DNA from: CAYRFF01 sp964423575
GTDB lineage: Bacteria > Bacteroidota > Bacteroidia > Chitinophagales > Saprospiraceae
DNA length: 64,000 nt
Assembly (NCBI GenBank): GCA_964423575.1
Contig: CAYRFF010000011.1
Span: 1 to 64,000, forward strand
Reading direction: 5' to 3'
A program made the translations under genes and the position numbers. Of the stretch, positions 61,733 through 64,000 are shown piece after piece. Numbering within the stretch: the stretch's first letter is position 1; each line of letters starts with the position of its first letter. The notes below the pieces were generated by a model that had not been told where the DNA came from, did no database searches, and saw only the letters and a list, made by a program, of their open reading frames with translations.

Positions 61733-64000
61733 TCAGAACGCCAATTTATCGATATCTGTAATATCGCCATTTCTGTTCAATACTTTCATCTTATAACCTA
61801 CACCCGGACGAGTATTTAATTCCATAAGTGCCTGATAATATCTTGGATCATCAACTTCCTTAGAAATTCGAGAATCATTATCATTCACGTCACCAAATAC
61901 GATTGCCCCTGTAGGACAAGCTGTAGCACATGCAGTGTTAATTTCACCATCTCTTACAGCTCTGTTTTCTGTCTTAGCAGCAAGCTTACCTTCTTGTACT
62001 CTCTGTACACAGAAAGTACATTTCTCCATTACCCCTCTTGCTCTTACCGTAACATCAGGATTCAACACCATTCTCGTAAGGTTATCTGCGTAGAATGGTA
62101 CATCATCGTCATCTTCAAATGGCTGGTTCTCGTTACGTCCAAATAAGTCATTGGATGTATAGTCAAGCCAGTTAAATCTCCTTACTTTATACGGACAGTT
62201 GTTAGCGCAGTAACGCGTTCCGATACAACGGTTATAAACCATCTGATTTAATCCTTCTGAACTATGGTTAGTAGCGTTCACTGGACATACGTTTTCACAA
62301 GGCGCGTTATCACAATGCTGACACATCATCGGTTGATAAACTACGTTTGGATTACCAAATTCACCGTAATAGTATCGGTCAATTCTCAACCATGTCATTT
62401 CATGGTGACGCTTAACCTCATACTTACCTACAACCGGTACGTTATTTTCAGCAATACATGCTACCTGGCATGCACCACAACCTATACAAGCACTCAAATC
62501 AATGGTCATCTCCCACTTATGTCCGACGCCATAAAGATTCCCATGCCCCTTGTACAGAGTCTGAGAATTCAGTTCCTCTGCAGCTTGTTTTTCGTCATCG
62601 AGTAGCTTAAGTGCTTCTCCCAACTGCGAAAGGTCAGCCTGGCGGATAATTGTTCTATCCACGATTCCTCCTTGATATCCGGCAGCAATAGTAGTAGCAG
62701 CCTTTTCACCTAAGTTGACTGTTTCTCCCTGGCTCTCTCCCTTCAATCCATAAGTATGGTGATACTGTACTGAAGCAAATGTTTTGTCCTCTCCTTGTCT
62801 ACCGGATAAATCAGCATCACTTGCATAATACTGGATATAACCTTCTGAGTCTCTGGATAGAGCAGGGTAAGCATTCACACCTACATTACGTCCAGCAGGT
62901 CCACATACTGTACGCCCATATCCCAGGGCAACTGCGACTGAATGATCCGGTTGGCCAAATGATTCTACTACAGTCATTTTCAAGTCTGTATCTCCTATAG
63001 AAAGAGTAGCGATATCTCCACTTCCCAACTTATTATAGCCAACAAAATATCTCGGCTCTTTCCAAGCCACCGGGATATTAATGAAGTTATCCCATACTGT
63101 TCTTGACAGAGGATCCGGCATTTCCTGAAGCCAAGGGTTATTGGCATAAGTACCAGTCCCCACGTTTACATTTTCATAGAAAAACACTTCAAGTTCAGCA
63201 CTTCCGGGCTTGGAAATTCTCCCACCAAGTCCTGCAACGATAGTATCGGAACTTACTTGCTCTCCGCGAGTAATTTCCAAAACACCGTCATGCACTGTCA
63301 TATCCCAGAAAGCCCTAAAATCAGCGTACTGAGACTGCCTTGGGAAAATGTTCTTTTTCCAGTTTTCTTTAATATATAAATAGTACGGATCCTTGTCCGT
63401 ATCAAAATAGCTTTCGTTTCCTGCCCACTTAAGAAGCGATGACTCCTTATATCGGGTATTGAATAATGGCTCTATAGTAGGTTGAACAACAGTATAAAAG
63501 CCATTCTTTGGTTCTGCGTCACCCCATGACTCCAGGTTATGGTGCACAGGACATACATAATCACACAGCGCCATTGTTTCATTACGCATGCTTGTCGTAG
63601 ATATTTTCAATCCGACTTTTGATAACGCTTGCGCAAATTTATCGCCATCCGGCAAATCATAAACCGGGTTTACATCATCCAGGAAGATAACCACATCAAC
63701 AACTCCCGCATTCATTTCCTGCATAAGTTTTACAATCGCCTTGTCATCTCCCTTTCTCTGATTGCTGTGATTGCCATACTTCACTGAATTACCCACATTG
63801 CCGAGCATTTCATTAATATGATTAATCAGCAACTGTTCAGCAACGTTATTGGAAGCTGAGAATACAATACTGTAATTACCCGCAGAAGAATTTCTCATCA
63901 TATCCTGAGCCATTTTCGTCAGGTGATCTTTAGCTGCTTCGCTGGCAAATTTATCGCTTGCACCCACAGTGGAATATCCTCTATTTTTAGCGATTACATC
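61733..64000 (-). CDS. actB: Alternative complex III iron-sulfur subunit ActB (N-terminus beyond window)
   Basis: The frame is open to the window edge, giving 756 residues here. The GTG at 63967 is in frame but is not the start, because coding continues to 64000. The visible part has the end of a molybdopterin-oxidoreductase-like domain (no cofactor cysteines seen) and a C-terminal NrfC/PsrB-like domain with four Fe-S cysteine groups: CIGCGACQVAC, CQHCDNAPCENVCP, CIGTRYCANNCP and CTFCVQ...CATACP. It is the peripheral electron-transfer subunit of the complex. ActA would lie outside the window, upstream. Confidence 0.95.
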   Translation of the reverse strand, partial: DVIAKNRGYSTVGASDKFASEAAKDHLTKMAQDMMRNSSAGNYSIVFSASNNVAEQLLINHINEMLGNVGNSVKYGNHSNQRKGDDKAIVKLMQEMNAGVVDVVIFLDDVNPVYDLPDGDKFAQALSKVGLKISTTSMRNETMALCDYVCPVHHNLESWGDAEPKNGFYTVVQPTIEPLFNTRYKESSLLKWAGNESYFDTDKDPYYLYIKENWKKNIFPRQSQYADFRAFWDMTVHDGVLEITRGEQVSSDTIVAGLGGRISKPGSAELEVFFYENVNVGTGTYANNPWLQEMPDPLSRTVWDNFINIPVAWKEPRYFVGYNKLGSGDIATLSIGDTDLKMTVVESFGQPDHSVAVALGYGRTVCGPAGRNVGVNAYPALSRDSEGYIQYYASDADLSGRQGEDKTFASVQYHHTYGLKGESQGETVNLGEKAATTIAAGYQGGIVDRTIIRQADLSQLGEALKLLDDEKQAAEELNSQTLYKGHGNLYGVGHKWEMTIDLSACIGCGACQVACIAENNVPVVGKYEVKRHHEMTWLRIDRYYYGEFGNPNVVYQPMMCQHCDNAPCENVCPVNATNHSSEGLNQMVYNRCIGTRYCANNCPYKVRRFNWLDYTSNDLFGRNENQPFEDDDDVPFYADNLTRMVLNPDVTVRARGVMEKCTFCVQRVQEGKLAAKTENRAVRDGEINTACATACPTGAIVFGDVNDNDSRISKEVDDPRYYQALMELNTRPGVGYKMKVLNRNGDITDIDKLAF

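Noticed and set aside
61733..63967. GTG at 63967 as the start of ActB
   Set aside because: Coding continues in frame to the window edge, and an ActB N-terminal region is expected further upstream.

Overview
The window is about 64 kb of a draft chromosome scaffold from a Bacteroidota bacterium, most likely from the Saprospiria/Chitinophagia side of the phylum. Three lines of sequence evidence support this. Several secreted proteins carry type IX secretion (T9SS) C-terminal sorting domains. At least a dozen upstream regions carry the Bacteroidota promoter TTG-N18-20-TAnnTTTG. The end of the window holds an alternative complex III (Act) plus caa3-type cytochrome oxidase locus in the usual Bacteroidota order. 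Base composition is moderately AT-rich throughout. I saw no transposase, prophage, CRISPR array or rRNA operon.

Layout. 1-3.8 kb: a very large secreted adhesin-like protein (C-terminus outside the window) behind a small secreted partner. 4.4-11.3 kb: rlmN, rpoN, aminopeptidase P, a small membrane protein, tRNA-Lys, RNase Z and a STAS protein. 11.7-15.8 kb: clpC and the infC-rpmI-rplT translation cluster, closed by a clear terminator. 15.9-20.4 kb: a FtsX/MacB permease, queA, a DUF2795 protein, cmk and a DUF3276 protein. 20.4-28.3 kb, all on the minus strand: two Hsp20 chaperones, a BlaI/M56-TonB regulatory pair, and a DUF2723-rpiB-M28 peptidase operon. 28.5-30.6 kb: a DUF4834-like small protein, an RluA-type pseudouridine synthase and thiL. 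30.6-36.6 kb, minus: a T9SS beta-helix protein, pnp, rpsO, mazG and ribA. 36.8-39.4 kb: a GlcD-like oxidase and alanine racemase. 39.4-43.5 kb: two tandem T9SS subtilases. 43.5-44.4 kb: a gene-free, highly palindromic region next to tRNA-Arg. 44.5-50.5 kb: ung, a TlpA-like protein, an OmpA-family protein, a DUF423 protein, an M32 carboxypeptidase interrupted by an artificial gap, and a small membrane protein. 50.5-64 kb, minus: the respiratory locus ActB-C-D-E-F, CtaC, CtaD, CtaB, two subunit III-like proteins, subunit IV, and two small membrane proteins.

How the genes work together. The respiratory block encodes a quinol-oxidising ActB-F complex that passes electrons to a caa3-type oxidase, together with the heme O synthase needed to mature it. 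A 16-bp palindrome after subunit IV probably ends this operon and shows that the next gene starts later than the longest reading frame. pnp/rpsO, infC/rpmI/rplT, rlmN, queA and the tRNAs form the translation and RNA metabolism content. ClpC, Hsp20 and the M28, M24, S8 and M32 peptidases form the proteostasis and protein-degradation content.

Most noteworthy observations: (1) the 100-N gap at 49469-49568 is flanked by an exact 55-bp duplication, and collapsing it restores an intact M32 gene; (2) 43.7-44.3 kb holds tRNA-Arg-linked repeat units whose only two differences over 50 bp restore a base pair, followed by a branched fold-back palindrome; (3) several inverted repeats sit at promoters of stress or regulatory genes (hsp20, blaI, clpC); (4) ung and the DUF4834-like gene place a consensus promoter four bases before the ATG, which suggests leaderless mRNAs.
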